The notes beneath the pieces are model-generated. The model was not told where the DNA came from. It saw only the letters and a program-made list of their open reading frames with translations, and did no database searches. A DNA stretch of 64,000 nt from Sphaerulina vaccinii (taxonomy: Eukaryota > Ascomycota > Dothideomycetes > Mycosphaerellales > Mycosphaerellaceae). Both the position numbers and the translations under genes were made by a program. The stretch spans positions 1,178,001 to 1,242,000 of the forward strand of contig JAKUDP010000016.1 of assembly GCA_022570795.1 (NCBI GenBank), given 5' to 3'. Within the stretch, counting starts at the first letter, position 1, and the number at the start of each line of letters is the position of its first letter. Positions 46,422 to 57,264 of the stretch are shown piece by piece.

Positions 46422-47316
46422 CTGTATGCAGTATTAGCAACTGCTTTTTGTCCAAACTTTTCCTCAGAAGTGTGGTGTTCGCGGGAGGCTCGTTCGAAGT
46501 GCCACTGTATCGCAATCCTCCATCGTGACATCCAATGTCCTTCTCCTGGCCTCCTGCTCGGGGTATTGTACCTTGACGTTGGTGTATTGGCGGGTGGTGC
46601 TGGGTGTTTCGTGGCTTCTTGCCTTGTCGTCGTTCAAAGGTTGAAGTCTTTCGAGAATTGCAAGTGGAAGGTGCGACTTGGCGCTTATGTAATGCGCCTG
46701 CCGATTCGGACTGCAGAAGGCAAAATCAAACACGACCACCTCACGCTGCTGCAAGTCTCATCACAACACAGGTATCAGTATTCTTATTCCGCATATTAGC
46801 CATCTCCTGACTGTCGCGCCAATTCTCCGCCTGAAGATCTGCTGGTCAGAATCTGCTGGTTGGAGTAAAGAAACAACACAACTTACTCGGCTTAAAGACC
46901 CCGCCCTGATCGTCAGGCTTGGGACTGGCCCTCAGCCACCAAACGGAAGTGATTCAGCAGTTCACGAAGAGCAATTATCCTCGACATTGTTTCCTTGCCA
47001 GACATAGGCACTCCCGTATCAACGCCATCTCCAAAGCCCTTCGCCACCACTCTCACAAGCAGCAAAAAGAGGAAGAACTCTGTCCTGGCTCCCGCTCACG
47101 GCTTCCATTTGTCGCCTCCCCATCTTGCAGCCTGGCTGAGCACTTCATGCAGCTGAGGTGATGTCCTCCAGCAACTGCATGCCGATAGTCCGCTCACTCA
47201 GCCTTCGTGCTACACTATTGCCTACTTAGTGCTTCGAGCGAAGCTTTCAACCTGCATGATACAAGTGAGGCATACTTTCCTACGCCAAGCACGCTGGTTG
47301 TACACCTCTCATCTCG
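46422..47316. other. Divergent promoter region, rpl15 / Zn2Cys6 regulator
   Basis: Includes a likely 5' UTR intron of rpl15 (acceptor at 46422). Reading frames on both strands overlap without family match. Confidence 0.4.
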
Positions 47317-49335
47317 ATGGTTTACCGCGGAAAGGTACAGTTTATCCTCCATCGCACAATTCGCAAGCTGACAATGCCATAGCCTTCGGCTGGTTGTGAG
47401 AACTGCCGGAAGGCCAAGAAACGGTGCGGATTGGAGCTGCCTGCCTGCTCACGATGCGTCAAACTCAAGAAGCCATGTGGAGGCTACCGTGATGTCAGCC
47501 AGCTCCAGATACAGGACGAAAGTGAATCAGTCATCATCAAGGCGAATCGTCAGAACCCGCGAGTCTCGACTTTCTCAGCGTCGCCTAGAGTAGCAGCGCC
47601 GGTCATACGGACCAAGATCCTGCATGGGATACCTACTCCTGGCACACCTGCTTTCACTACTCCAACAGACGAGCTCGTCCTACCGGCAGGCAGTACCGCT
47701 GCCTCACTTTACTATGGAACTAACAGAACTTGGAAACTGGTCGACTTTGATGATACGGAGCCCGAAGAGATCCACGCGCCTGGAGGCACCTTCTTGACGT
47801 TTACCATGAAGCCTACTGCAGAGGATCTTGGAACGAACTACTTCTTCACGAACTTCACTTCAGAAGACGGACACTGGTACTTCCTCCGGAACTATGAGAA
47901 GACAGCTAAGGCGAATCCTGTACTCGGATATGCAATCAAAGCATGTGGATTAGCAGCGCTGGACAACGTGCATGGCGTGGAGATGGGACGCAGCTATTCG
48001 AGGAATTTATACGCTCAAGCACTGGCGCTGCTGAACAAAGCCTTGCGTGATCCGCGGCAAAGCAAAACTGACGTGAGTTTAATCGCAGTGGCAATGCTTG
48101 GATACTTCGAGAACATTACTTGCGACAGCAAAGAGAGCATCCAATCGTGGAAAGCCCATATGCACGGCGCGACCCAGCTGCTCAAGTTGCGTGGGAAAGC
48201 TCAATTCCACACTACCGTTGGTCGAATGCTCTTTCGGGAGAACCGGGCTCAAATTCTTGTCAATTGCATATGGGATGACCTCGAGCCACCGGCTTTCCTG
48301 ATTGATTGGAACGAGGACCTACGAAAACACTCCGATAACCTACAATGGATTGGACCAGCGGACGAATTCACGATGATGACCTTCGAATTCGCGCAACTGC
48401 GATACAAAATGCGCATACAAACGATATCGAACACAGATGCCATGGCTACAGCCAATGATATTGAGATGCGAATGTCGAAATGGGCTGTCGAATTGATGCA
48501 GACAAACCCCTTCTATCGCTATAGGGTGGTCGAGGTACCTGACTGTGCAGAGGTCTGGAACGGTCAGTGCCATGTATACAATGGTCACCCCACGGCCAGC
48601 ATCTGGGGCACGTACAGACTCATCAGGATCATGATCAGTAGGTCACAAGAATTCCTCCTTCGAAGGCTTGGGCTCAGCGCGGAGCAAAAGGAGAAACAAA
48701 TTGCCTATCTTAAGAGCGTCCGTCGAGAAATGACGGATGACATATGCATGGGCATTCCGAGCCAACTTGGACACGGTCCAGCTAATAACTCGAAACACAT
48801 CTTGATAACAGCTTATGGGTCCATCTGGCCGCTGTTCTTCGCAGGAACCTGTGCTCTAGAGAGAATTGGACCTGGTCTATGGAGCACTATACTGCAGGAC
48901 TTGACACCCTCGCAGGAAGCCATCACGTCTGCCGCTCTTGCGCAATCAATGTGGATCATTGGCCGAATGGAGCACATATCGAAGAAAGTAGGCCTACGAT
49001 GGGCTGATGGCGTTGCAGCAACGCTTCGAGGAGATTTCGCCATGCACGAAGAACTTCTGCCCGAGTATGGACCACCAGATGACAAGCAATTGCATATGTT
49101 CTGGCGAGAACGTCTAGCAGAAATGAGACGAAACAGAGTGCCGGAGTGGCTGAAGAAGATACAGGAATCCGGACCTGGACCGAGAGTCACCATGGAAGAG
49201 AATGCTCCTCTATCTACCGGAATATTGAAAGGCGCCTACCCAGAAGGCTTGTGGAAGGGCAAAGTCCAAGTTGACGAAGAGACGAAGAAGTACAGAAACA
49301 ACAGCATGGACATCAGTAATATCATCAACAGATGA
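47317..49335 (+). CDS. Zn2Cys6 transcription factor (fungal-specific)
   Basis: Exons 47317-47334 (only MVYRGK) and 47383-49335 give 656 residues. The cluster C-x2-C-x6-C-x6-C-x2-C-x6-C starts CENCRKAKKRCG and ends KKPCGGYRD, right at the N-terminus, as in the large MVYRGKPS-type class of regulators. The remaining 550 residues are a helical fungal_trans_2-like region (SIQSWKAHMHGATQLLKLRGK, LFRENRAQILVNCIWDD). The six-codon first exon is supported by a GTACAG donor and CTGAC plus CATAG acceptor. Targets are unknown; neighbours suggest no pathway. Confidence 0.88.
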
Positions 49336-49407
49336 CATTTGACGGCAGCTCTATGATCTAAGCTATAAGTACATCTAGTGTAACAGCAGGACAGACTTTC
49401 TGTACTT

Positions 49408-50227
49408 TTAAATACGTGCGAATCGCAAGTACGGCTTCACCTCACGAACCGCACCAAACTTCTTCTTCGCATCGGCCGTGCTGACGCTTGGTGGCACAAT
49501 CACATCATCTCCGACCTGCCAGTCAATCGGCGTAGTCACTCCCTTCTTGTCTCCCGTCTGCAAGCTATCAATGACTCGCAGCACTTCGCTCGTGTTGCGT
49601 CCAGTAGAAGCAGGATACATCATCGTCAACCGGATCTTCTTGTTCGGATCGATAACGAAGACCGAACGAATCGTGAACGCAATGCCCTTTTCGTCGATGT
49701 TGTCGAGATCCTGCTGATCGATCATGTCGTACAGGAACGCGACTTTGCGATCTGCATCAGCAATGATGGGGAAAGAGAGCTGAGTTGAGGACAGCTCATT
49801 GATGTCTTTGATCCAGTCGGCATGGCTATCGAGTCCGTTGGCTGAAAGACCAATCATCTTCACGCCGCGCTTTTCGAACTCATCCTTCAGTTTTGCGAAT
49901 GCTCCGAGCTCGGTTGTGCAGACTGGAGTGAAGTCTGCTGGGTGGGAGAAGAGGATTGCCCATTTGTCGCCGATGAACTTGTGAAAGTCGATTTCTCCGG
50001 CTGTAGTTTGAGCTTGGAAGTTGGGGGCCACTGAGCCAAGACGGAGTCTGGGTGAGAGGTCAGTATAGTGAATCTCGATGTGGTTGGTCTGTCACTCACC
50101 TTGGCTGTTCTGAAGGAGTGGCCAAGAATCGTTTGAAGATTGGTGATGCCTGTCGGCTGGCGAAGCTGGTTTGGCTGGCTGATAGTCGAGTCGCGCGTAG
50201 AGCGCTGCGTGTGAACATTGATGCCAT
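49408..50227 (-). CDS. prx1: Mitochondrial 1-Cys peroxiredoxin (Prx6/Prx1 class)
   Basis: Exons 50227-50100 and 50047-49408 encode 255 residues. The first about 40 (MASMFTRSALRATRLS, FKRFLA) form a mitochondrial presequence. The mature part has PADFTPVCTTELGAF with the peroxidatic Cys about 86, GLSANGLDSHADWIKDI, and the Prx6-type C-terminal domain (GVTTPIDWQVGDDVIVPPSV). No second Cys is present, so it is a 1-Cys enzyme reducing hydroperoxides with glutathione or thioredoxin help. A 15-bp minisatellite lies 20 bp upstream of the ATG. Confidence 0.95.
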
Positions 50228-51293
50228 CTTGTGTTTTCGGTTGCAAGATGTTGATGTTGTCGATGCTGATGTTGTCGATGCTGATGTTGTCGATGTTGAT
50301 GTTGTCAATGTTTTCCTGGGCGTTTTGCCATCGATGATTTCACATCGAGGCTCGAGATTACGTGATCAACTTGATGCCTCAAGCTTGGCGTGTTTTGGCG
50401 ACAAGGATGTGCTCGACTTCGCCTTGTTCTCTTCTCCACCGCAACGACAACACACCATCGACTTTCCATCCTTCATGACTCTCGTTGACGCTCGAGCATC
50501 ATGTGCTTCGTTCTCGTCCGCAGCCCCTCACACACCGGACGTCCGTAGCACATGCGCACAAGCACTTGGTACCGAGCTGCAACGTACGCACGAGGAGTGA
50601 GCTGCTCCTCCAATCCGCGGCTTGCATTATCGATGTGCTGTACCTCCTCCAGCAGGCACAATGAGAAGGACAACTTTGCGACGTGGTACTCGCAAGATCA
50701 GCTCTGGTTGAGGAATACCACTTACGGAAGTCGTCGCGACCTCATGGAACGCATTGTCACCGTTCCTGGCAGCCTTACCTTGGCGGTGAACTTTCCTCAG
50801 CGCTATGTGCTCCTCACGAAGTCTAAGCATGCACCAGAAGCCGTCCTGCAGTCGAGTTCCTGAATTTGTGTCGCAATGACAACCAGTGGCTGCGCCTTGG
50901 TCATGTTGGATGCCACATCATCCGGGATTCCGGCCTACCACCAACGACTGTGCCTGCGTAGTCGGCAGGATGAGCCACATGTGATCATACCGCTTAGCAG
51001 AGAAGCAGAGAAGTCTTGCTGATCTCCACTTGACTCGGAATGTCGAGATGTGACGATACTGAAGCTTGCTAATATGGTTTCTCAGGCCTCCGGTGGAATG
51101 TGGATGCCACCTCAGCTTTTGGAGTACTGCTGGTCTCCACGTAACCTTCACTATATCTACCCGGCCTGTGCCATCTATGCTATCTTCTTTACTCTCACGC
51201 CGTGGACCTTTCTCTTAACAAAATTTCTCCATTCAGAGATCTGCCGTTTCAAATAGATTGACAGTTTCAGATTCTACAGGATTGATCACGATC
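50228..51293. other. 1.07-kb intergenic region
   Basis: Begins with the minisatellite at 50247-50306. A 103-codon frame at 50552-50863 (plus) reads partly protein-like (ERIVTVPGSLTLAVNF) but has no recognisable domain and conflicting frames on the other strand. Confidence 0.35.
50247..50306. repeat. 15-bp minisatellite, four units
   Basis: Four head-to-tail copies of GATGYTGATGTTGTC (Y is T, C, C, T in order), perfectly in register. It lies in the 5' UTR or core promoter of prx1. Confidence 0.92.
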
Positions 51294-52262
51294 ATGATTG
51301 CAACATGGGCTCTTGCTGCATGTGCGGCCTCACTTGGACTGGCGTCACCACTCGCGCAGAAACGATCGGCATGCACGAATACACATCATGAAGGCTTCAA
51401 CAACGACACTGCAACACATACCATCAAGTCTGGCAACTACAGTAGGACTTACGCAGTCAGCGTGCCCTCAGGATATAACGAAAAGCTCGGATTCAAGTGG
51501 CCATTGATCGTCGACTTCCACGGCAATAACGGAACACCATACCAACAGTGGAACAACTCACGCTACTTCAACTATACAGCGGGACAGAAGTATGTTGTTG
51601 TATATCCTCAAGGATATGAGGGACACTGGCAAGGCCCAAGCTACGCCGTTGAGGGTGTAGACGATCTGCAATTTGTCACTGATCTGACAACGGAGATCAA
51701 GTCACAGTATTGTATTGATGACAACCACGTCTATGCTTCCGGCAAGTCCAACGGAGGTGGATTCGTTGATACTCTCGCGTGCTCAGACAATGGCGATGAA
51801 TTTGCTGCCTTTGCGATGGCATCTGCAGCTCTCTATACGGATCTGAACCGCACCAGCTGCTCCAAGAAGCGAGCAATCCTAGAGTCACACGGTGACGAAG
51901 ATGCGACGATTGCCTATGCTGGAGGACAAGGTAGTGGAGGCCAGACGCCCTCAATCAAATCATGGGTGAGCTGGTGGGGTTCACGAACTTGCGGATCTGG
52001 TGCCACAGCGAAGTACTCGGGCGATCTAGGAGGCTACAACACTACCACCTACTCATGTCCCAACTACACGGAAGTCATCAAGCACTATCAAGTGTTCAAG
52101 CTGGGTCACTGCTGGCCGAACAGTCACTCGGACAACTCGGATGCTTCACTTACTGCTTATAATCAGACGACGAGGAAGTGTCTCGACAAAGCCCTTGACT
52201 ATACCCCAGTCGTCCTGGACTTCTTCAGCAAATGGAATTTGCAGAACGCACCAAGCAATTGA
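51294..52262 (+). CDS. Secreted feruloyl esterase-like CE1 alpha/beta hydrolase
   Basis: One exon, 322 residues from ATG 51294, chosen because it starts a clean signal peptide (MIATWALAACAASLGLASPLA, cleavage before QKR). The hydrolase domain has PLIVDFHGNNGTP (oxyanion side), YVVVYPQGYEG, the nucleophile elbow in YASGKSNGGGF, the acid in ESHGDEDATI, and the His in LGHCWP. Several Cys and N-glycosylation sites fit extracellular life. This set matches fungal FaeC/LpqC-type esterases that release ferulic acid from arabinoxylan; acetyl-xylan or polyhydroxybutyrate activity is possible. Suggests growth on plant cell walls. Confidence 0.85.
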   Translation: MIATWALAACAASLGLASPLAQKRSACTNTHHEGFNNDTATHTIKSGNYSRTYAVSVPSGYNEKLGFKWPLIVDFHGNNGTPYQQWNNSRYFNYTAGQKYVVVYPQGYEGHWQGPSYAVEGVDDLQFVTDLTTEIKSQYCIDDNHVYASGKSNGGGFVDTLACSDNGDEFAAFAMASAALYTDLNRTSCSKKRAILESHGDEDATIAYAGGQGSGGQTPSIKSWVSWWGSRTCGSGATAKYSGDLGGYNTTTYSCPNYTEVIKHYQVFKLGHCWPNSHSDNSDASLTAYNQTTRKCLDKALDYTPVVLDFFSKWNLQNAPSN

Positions 52263-52346
52263 GATAGGATTGGGGAATATACAACATCGACAGAACACCA
52301 GCTACAGCAGATAGACAGAATAATAATTATTCGTGATATGCAACAT

Positions 52347-52712
52347 TCATCTCCAGCTCCTGTTTCGAACGTCTCTCCCATACCACCAACTGCCCGCCCT
52401 GAAACGATCGTAGTACAGCCCACTTCTTTCGCCACCATATCGCCCTTCACGAGGACCATATCTCTCAATGAAGTACAATCTCTCCAACTCCACATCCCTT
52501 CGTCTTCGACAATCGGAGCAATCGTGACCTTTGTAGAATGTGCGGTCATGTCTGCAGCTGCTGATGTCGAAGGGAAGCATCGTTGCATTGTTCTGAGGGT
52601 AGTGGTTCTGAGGATTGTTGATGCGCAGCATTTGATTGTAGAAGCAAATGCATTGTCGTCCTTGGACTTGATGGATATGGCCACATGTGTATTGGTAGGA
52701 CGTCAAGGGCAT
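52347..52712 (-). CDS. Small Cys/His-rich protein of unknown function
   Basis: A 121-residue frame from ATG 52712. It begins MPLTSYQYTCGHIHQVQG and has spaced metal-binding-type residues CGH, CIC, SCRH, HDCSDCRRRRD, then a tail rich in Arg, Tyr and Gly. This pattern recalls small CGH-starting zinc-binding-like proteins of ascomycetes, though I cannot name a family. No signal peptide. The overlapping plus-strand frame (52338-52751) is less protein-like. It converges on the esterase gene, 85 bp away. Confidence 0.5.
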   Translation of the reverse strand: MPLTSYQYTCGHIHQVQGRQCICFYNQMLRINNPQNHYPQNNATMLPFDISSCRHDRTFYKGHDCSDCRRRRDVELERLYFIERYGPREGRYGGERSGLYYDRFRAGSWWYGRDVRNRSWR

Positions 52713-54629
52713 GACTTTCTCGTTCTGTGTCAAGCCTGTTGTTATCGATGAAATGAAGCCGGAATTTGCGATTGCGCGTGTTGATTCTGGTTATCTCAAA
52801 ATCGTTGCCACGGATCATGGCGTAGAGGTATTGACGATGGTCATATAGGTTCTATCGTGGTAAGCTTTGCTTGCTTGCTCTATCTGGTCGAGGAAGCTCA
52901 GTCAAGAACAAAGGCTTGCAAGGCAAGGACAGAGCAGAGGTCGAACGTCTAGGACACAAAGGAGAGCCTACCATATCATTCTCCTCGAGACAAGTGTTTG
53001 CACAGTACTGGGAACCCTCTGGCACGTGGGAGGTCACACAGCTCGCATCAGAGTTGCCTGGAGTAGAGGAGATATGCTCTTGGTCTGCATTGAGCATCTG
53101 TCGATCGACAATGTAACGAATCGTGCGTGTCCCACTTACTGACCTGCGGTAGGCATTGCGAGACATACATGCAGTCGGTGCGCGTCCAGCACCCTGTGGA
53201 TGGCTGGCGCATGCGGCGAAGCGATAGCCATACTCTATACAGCCAGTGAAAGGAGCTATGGTGCTGGTGACAGTTCGCCAAGTATAGGACGGCACTACCG
53301 CACCTCTCATAGCCGTCTCGCGCGCGACTGCTGCCGAGCCGCGTTACTCATTGAGCGCGATGGACGTACAACAGCGGCTGTCATTGAATGCCTGCCGGTA
53401 TCGAACGTCGTCTGAGCTACCGCTAATCTCGCTCGAGCCGTAACAGCGTTGAGTGTTGCTTCGGAGTCCACAGCGTGTTGTACTGATCATAGTTGGACCG
53501 CATTCGTGAAGAACTTGTGCAGCAGACCAGACCTGGTCGTGGTAACGGCATCATGCATTGACGCACCAGTTTCAGACGTGAACGACCTTGCCTGGCCTTG
53601 CTGAATAAGTCGCGTCAGTCCTCACTTGGGTCCGCTTGGGTGTCGGCTCTTTGGCCGGGGCTATCCATCACTTTACCAACAAGCGAGCCCGCTCGGCGCG
53701 CCCGATGCCGGCCGAATTCCTGCAAGGTCTTCGCATGGACCAATAGACAGGACTAGAAATTATAGTATGGACAACTTAGTGATCACAATAGTGCCTCCTC
53801 CACGAGCTTGTAGCAACTGACACCTAATGTAGATATGCCGGCAAGCTGGACTTGACAGCGGCTAGCCACAACATGGCAATGTCGCCAGCCGCCGAGCACG
53901 CTGCCAGCGAATCACTGTTTGAGAGTGTGGTTTCCAAGCTCTCTCTTCCAGGTTGCGATATTGCGGCCACATCTCAGGTTCGCCTTATGGTATTCGGCCT
54001 GCGAGTAGAGCTCTCCAAACATCTGAGCGAGACTATAGGGTGTTGATGATGTTGAGGTTGTCGTGTATTGCCTCGGCCGGCGCAAGGCGCAACGGCATTG
54101 AGCATCGTGATCAAGGCCTAGCATGGATCGAGGTTATTGTCTATTGGCAATGCTGCATTGCTGGCAGGACCAGTCAGAGACTGGACGAAGCAAACATTAA
54201 TTAGCAAACTCACGACAGCGCCGTTGTGGGACAGAGCTTGAACTGATTTGTGACCTGTATTTGGCAGCTCATTAGAAGAGATCGTGAGAACAGCTTTCTA
54301 TACCTCTCCTGCAATCGCTGAAGTCGAGATATACTCAGGGACGACATCGTGGTTTTGACAGCGGATGCATGTCATTCCCGCGCTCATCTTGAGCCAATGT
54401 CCGTCAACTTCGTCTGTGGCGAAGTCGTACATCGTCCTAAAGTGGTGAAGCGCGCTGCAGCCGTCCGTCGCTGTGCTTCAAACCAGGACCGTCCGTACTG
54501 TCGTCCGTCGGCCTGAGCGGTAAGTTGTGCCGTTGTCTTCTTCGTAGCAAAGACCGAAGCAGCCCTGGCTGAAGGTCATGGCATAGCTTCCAGGGTTCAA
54601 TGAATAGTACAAGCTGCTCGTTGCATCCT
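52713..54629. other. 1.9-kb gene-poor region
   Basis: Only short overlapping frames, none with a motif. It contains the first copy of a 29-bp dispersed repeat at 54485-54513. This may be decayed mobile or accessory DNA, but no terminal repeats or transposase remnant were recognised. Confidence 0.35.
54485..54513 (+). repeat. 29-bp dispersed direct repeat, copy 1
   Basis: Begins AGGACCGTCCGTACTG and ends TCCGTCGGCC. It matches 57373-57401 in the same orientation with one mismatch (A versus G at the twelfth base). Internally it holds two CGTCCGT words. Confidence 0.85.
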
Positions 54630-55142
54630 TCAGCCCTCGTCCATGTCATTTTCCTCGTCCTCTTCTTTGTACAGCTCCTCGATGGTCTTGACCTTCACAT
54701 CCCACCCCTCCACAATGTCGAGATCCGTATCGCTGGGAACATCATGTCCGCTCACGAACTTGAAAGCCACGATGTCACCATTCTTCAGTCCGACACCTTT
54801 CGGGCAGTCTTTGATGGAGGCCAGTCCAGTCTTTGCCTTGCTAGCAGTAGCCTTTCCTTTGCCTTTGCCACTGTCACTGACTTCCTCGATCTCATTTCCA
54901 AGTAATGCATAGCCTTTGCTCAGGTCATTGCGGTCAATAGCAGATGCGAGCTTGATGTGGTCGGCGTTCTTGGGAATGTCCTGCCCATTGAACTTGCCGC
55001 CTGGATTCGTCTCAATCAGAGCGTGCAGCAGCTCTGCACGTACTTCAGAGAGTTTTTGCAGCTCGTCGATCTCCAGAAGAATGGTGTGGATGTTTTGCTT
55101 GAAGCGAAGTGTCATGCTCTGGTTTGGTGGGACGCGAGACAT
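54630..55142 (-). CDS. Uncharacterised protein, possible ubiquitin-like fold
   Basis: Single exon, 170 residues. The N-terminus (SMTLRFKQNIHTILLEID, then LHALIETNP, FNGQDIP) looks like two strands, a helix and a turn, similar to ubiquitin-like fungal proteins. A Lys/Gly linker (SGKGKGKATASKAK) is followed by VGLKNGDIVAFKFVSG and a very acidic end (EEDEENDMDEG). No membrane segment or signal. Function unknown. It is divergent from MOCS2A. Confidence 0.72.
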   Translation of the reverse strand: MSRVPPNQSMTLRFKQNIHTILLEIDELQKLSEVRAELLHALIETNPGGKFNGQDIPKNADHIKLASAIDRNDLSKGYALLGNEIEEVSDSGKGKGKATASKAKTGLASIKDCPKGVGLKNGDIVAFKFVSGHDVPSDTDLDIVEGWDVKVKTIEELYKEEDEENDMDEG

Positions 55143-55635
55143 GGTGGCGAATTGTGGTGTTTGTTGTGTGATCGTGGGGAAACTTTTGATATCTCGATGT
55201 AGCCAAAAGAGGCAGGCACGTCAAGTGGTGAAGGAGCAATGAAGCCCGAGGGGTTCTAGCGCAAAGTGAAGTGAAGTGAAGTTGTTGGAGCACGCGACGA
55301 AATGCATGTGAAAGTCGAGATGTCGTACATAGATCATGTCATCGCCAAGACACTGACCCCTGCTCCTCCTCTTTCCGCCGCCGCACCCAAATCTCGTTCC
55401 CTTCGAGCTCCAACTTCTTCTCCGCAACAACACCCAGCAACAAGGTATGTGATCACTCTCCCCCTCCCCTCTCCCTATATGATGAATATAATATAGCATG
55501 TACTACCGTACAGCACTTCTGTGCTCATGGCGATCAAAAAATTATCATTTGAGTATTTCTGAAAGCACTCAAACCAGCATTCTCGAGCTCCGGATACACG
55601 TCTTGTACAGCTGCTAATGCTTCTCAACAGTCACC
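55143..55635. other. Divergent promoter / 5' UTR region of MOCS2A
   Basis: A likely 5' UTR intron runs from GTATGT at 55445 to the acceptor CAACAG at 55630, with GCTAAT as branch point, just before the MOCS2A ATG. The upstream 48-codon frame from 55302 is spliced at the same donor but does not clearly encode a domain. Confidence 0.4.
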
Positions 55636-55929
55636 ATGAGCAGTCCGAAACCGCCTCCTGGGCATTTCACGCTTCTATACTTCGCCGCATCGACCTCGTA
55701 TACGCAAAAGGAATATGAATTTCTGCCTGCTCCGCTGCTTCTAAGTCAGCTTTATGATAAGCTTGATGAGAAATACCCGGGCATCAGGGATAAGGTGCTG
55801 TCGAGCAGTGCTTTGACTGTGAACTTGGACTATGTGGATGTGGAAGAAGAGAGTGCGAAAGGTGATAAGGGACTGGCCATACAAGCTGGCGATGAAGTAG
55901 CTATTATACCACCTGTCAGTGCTGGCTGA
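55636..55929 (+). CDS. MOCS2A: Molybdopterin synthase sulfur-carrier subunit (MOCS2A/CnxG)
   Basis: 97 residues with the ThiS/MoaD beta-grasp pattern: FTLLYFAAST, the LLLSQLYDKLDEKYPG helix, VNLDYVDVEE and AIQAGDEVAIIPPVSAG at the end. The C-terminal glycine carries the thiocarboxylate that is used with the MOCS2B subunit to convert precursor Z into molybdopterin, needed by nitrate reductase and others. The end here is Ala-Gly instead of the Gly-Gly of bacterial and animal homologues. ATG 55636 directly follows a likely 5' UTR intron acceptor. Confidence 0.88.
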   Translation: MSSPKPPPGHFTLLYFAASTSYTQKEYEFLPAPLLLSQLYDKLDEKYPGIRDKVLSSSALTVNLDYVDVEEESAKGDKGLAIQAGDEVAIIPPVSAG

Positions 55930-56142
55930 AGCAAGCAATTCGAACTTCATCGAACGCTCTTTTATACAACATGCTTTTCGGCTCCTTTGACGCATGTCTC
56001 AGTGCTCTCCAAGGCGATCTGGACTCGTGGCAACTATTCCAACGCCGACATTCTCTCCGTTATCTCATCTGACATATCTGCGGCTTGGCTGGATTCGCGA
56101 TGCCTTGGTCCCTCGTGGACAGATATGAATAGCGACAATAGC
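55930..56142. other. Convergent region between MOCS2A and LRR-like gene
   Basis: 213 bp; nothing recognised. Confidence 0.4.
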
Positions 56143-57264
56143 TTACTGCATCTCGAGATAATCTCGAATCTCCTTTCGGAACGCTTCAACGACCAGAGCT
56201 GCAGCATCATCATAAGGAGGCCAATCCGAATAGTAACTGGTGAGCACGGCTTCCTCCCCGTGCTTGGCAATATCTGCGCTTAAGTCGTTCACGGTCTGCT
56301 GTATCGTCTTGCGCTCGCTCTTTCGACACTGGAATGTGATCTCTCCATCGGGGCTTGGTCCAAACGCAATGATCCAATCAGTATTGTCTTTGAATTCTGC
56401 CATACACTGGCCACCAGAAGTATCCAGGTACTTGATCAGATCGAAGAATGCGGTGTGTTCAGCATCCGAGGGGTCGAAGAGGGTGATCATGAACTCGGCC
56501 AGTCCAGCGTGTAGTTGCGGTGCCACCTTCGGAAGTAAAAAGCTGAGATCATCCAAATAGCTGCCGAGTATGGTCAGATGCGCGAGTGAGCACGGCAGGC
56601 GTGGCATGGGCTGTATATCGTCGTCCATCGAACATGCAATAAGTGCTGAATCGATGGTCAAGCGCTGCAGGCTGGCGAATCCATCCAAATGGCAGATCGT
56701 GGCAGAGGGCTTGCCCAGAATCGCATCGATATGGAGGTCTTCTAGACTCTTGGTGTGCTTCTGCAGCACAGTGCGCAAACTTGCGAGGTCCACGTCCACA
56801 TCGTTGGCCCACTCGACGCGAAGTTTCTTGAGAGCCTTACAAGCCTCTGACATGCTGTAGAGCTCGCGGCCAGGCTCAGAGTACTCATCAATAGTGAGAC
56901 TCGATACTCCAAGTCCGCGCATCAACGTTATGCCGTCGTCGTTCCAAGGCTGAGGATTTTCTATCCGCAGCTCAGCCAGCTTCGGAATGCGTAGCAACTG
57001 ATCTACAAGCTTATATGGGACAGTGCCGACTGCATCGTTGCGTGGTTGGGTGTCGATGTCGACATCAGTGAGGCAGGGATACACTTCTCCGACCTTGGGT
57101 GAAACAAGCAAGCTGTATAGAAAGTCTCCCATGTTGGGGCAATGACCGCAACCTTGCTTTTCGGGGAGGAAGGAGTATTTGGGCGCTGGTTTTGATAGCT
57201 GAAGATTGTCAGAGAGCTTTGCTAATGCTAGGTCGAGAGAGTAGTCCTCTCTGATTTCAGACAT
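56143..57264 (-). CDS. Leucine-rich uncharacterised protein, perhaps a truncated F-box/LRR protein
   Basis: 373 residues from ATG 57264 (the frame is open back to 57333 without ATG). Periodic leucine-rich units run through the middle (IPKLAELRIENPQPW, CKALKKLRVEWAND, TKSLEDLHIDAIL, FASLQRLTIDSALI, CSLAHLTILGSYLDDLSFLLP), as in fungal F-box-associated LRR proteins. No F-box is seen at the N-terminus. The gene begins only 142 bp after the stop codon of the H3 variant on the same strand, so an upstream exon encoding an F-box could have been lost. A CxxC is present near residue 40. Confidence 0.65.
   Translation of the reverse strand: MSEIREDYSLDLALAKLSDNLQLSKPAPKYSFLPEKQGCGHCPNMGDFLYSLLVSPKVGEVYPCLTDVDIDTQPRNDAVGTVPYKLVDQLLRIPKLAELRIENPQPWNDDGITLMRGLGVSSLTIDEYSEPGRELYSMSEACKALKKLRVEWANDVDVDLASLRTVLQKHTKSLEDLHIDAILGKPSATICHLDGFASLQRLTIDSALIACSMDDDIQPMPRLPCSLAHLTILGSYLDDLSFLLPKVAPQLHAGLAEFMITLFDPSDAEHTAFFDLIKYLDTSGGQCMAEFKDNTDWIIAFGPSPDGEITFQCRKSERKTIQQTVNDLSADIAKHGEEAVLTSYYSDWPPYDDAAALVVEAFRKEIRDYLEMQ

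Noticed and set aside
46254..46799. 181-codon plus-strand frame over the rpl15 5' region
   Set aside because: Antisense to rpl15 exon 1 and its leader; no independent support.
50552..50863. 103-codon plus-strand frame upstream of the esterase
   Set aside because: Partly protein-like but no domain, and a competing minus-strand frame covers the same DNA.
53626..53820. Possible tRNA or short gene in the gene-poor region
   Set aside because: No A-box/B-box pair or cloverleaf found; the frame is short and featureless.
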